Source: an uncultured Clostridia bacterium
GTDB lineage: Bacteria; Bacillota; Clostridia; Christensenellales; Borkfalkiaceae
Direction of reading: 5' to 3'
Assembly: GCA_947581885.1 (NCBI GenBank)
Contig: CANPWF010000094.1
Span: 1-6,762, forward strand
Length of the DNA: 6,762 bases
The position numbers and the translations under genes are program-made. The notes below the pieces were generated by a model. That model worked only from the letters and a program-made list of their open reading frames with translations. It was not told the origin of the DNA and did not search any database. The stretch's first letter is position 1. The number at the start of each line of letters is the position of its first letter. Shown here in pieces: positions 6,694-6,762 of the stretch.

Positions 6694-6720
6694 TATGTTT
6701 CTGCAAAAATTTTTCATAAC
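6694..6720 (-). promoter_or_regulatory. AT-rich upstream tract with A5T5, possible UP element
   Basis: Immediately upstream of the -35 hexamer the sequence is AT-rich and contains the palindromic run AAAAATTTTT (6705-6714). This run is roughly 12 to 21 bases beyond the -35 box. Such A-tracts bend DNA and can contact the RNA polymerase alpha subunit. The contrast with the GC-rich gene is sharp. Its role as an UP element is inferred from position and composition only. Confidence 0.45.
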
Positions 6721-6738
6721 TTGATAAGGATTTTTATT

Positions 6739-6758
6739 CCCTCTCGGCGGGGGGAGGG
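6739..6758. repeat. GC-rich palindrome at right edge (possible dispersed intergenic repeat)
   Basis: CCCTC (6739-6743) pairs with GAGGG (6754-6758), extendable by one wobble and one C-G pair inward, leaving a small GC-rich loop. It sits upstream of the promoter. No T-run follows on the minus strand, so it is not an obvious terminator for an upstream minus-strand gene. On the plus strand the downstream flank is cut off by the window end. Confidence 0.35.
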
Positions 6759-6762
6759 TAGG

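Noticed and set aside
306..6719. Plus-strand open frame of 2137 codons opposite the lipoprotein gene
   Set aside because: It is codon-aligned with the real gene, so it follows from the lack of TTA, CTA and TCA codons. Its product is Arg/Val/Ala/Gly-rich without domains or a signal peptide, starts at a TTG without a visible ribosome site, and runs through the real gene's promoter.

Overview
The window is almost entirely one gene: a 2173-codon reading frame on the minus strand (6599 down to 78) that encodes a very large secreted lipoprotein. It is flanked by short non-coding ends (1-77 and 6600-6762). No RNA gene, CRISPR array, transposase or second credible coding region was found. Origin is inferred, not proven. 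The AAGGGGG ribosome site, textbook sigma-A type promoter, lipobox signal peptide, moderately high GC and His/Cys 'CxxCG' knuckles between beta-rich modules resemble giant surface proteins of gut Bacillota (Clostridia, perhaps the Christensenellales/Borkfalkiaceae side). Exact taxonomy cannot be fixed from this window.

Layout in reading order (right to left): a GC-rich palindrome at the right edge (6739-6758); an AT-rich A5T5 tract; a promoter with TTGACA, a 17-base spacer and TAAAAT (6665-6693); a leader of about 59 bases; a strong Shine-Dalgarno; then the gene. After the TGA stop at 78-80 there are 77 bases holding a weak hairpin and a second GC-rich palindrome at the left edge. That palindrome resembles the right-hand one in inverted orientation.

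The protein has a lipoprotein signal peptide (Cys23 is the predicted lipidated residue), an acidic Gly/Asp linker, and then only beta-rich material with no recognisable enzyme domain. Reading the translation against itself shows an internal architecture. There are four diverged copies of a beta-sandwich-like module (residues about 143-457, 1073-1260, 1713-1912, 1996-2168). They share an R-x-[DE]-[GN]-W-like signature and a following strand of the type [HY]-[IV]-V-x-[WFY]. Each copy is preceded by a short Cys knuckle: the first has lost a cysteine, the second is CDLCG, the third is CTSSGC, and the fourth is expanded into three tandem HxH...CxCG or CxxCG units. Between the sandwiches lies a second, Ig-like or fibronectin-like repeat family. 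Its order relative to the knuckle and sandwich recurs, so the middle of the protein looks like an ancient composite duplication.

The most likely role is a cell-surface, lipid-anchored binding or adhesion protein that displays several lectin-like modules on a long stalk. The ligand is unknown. The gene appears to be transcribed alone from its own promoter, although the neighbouring genes are outside the window.
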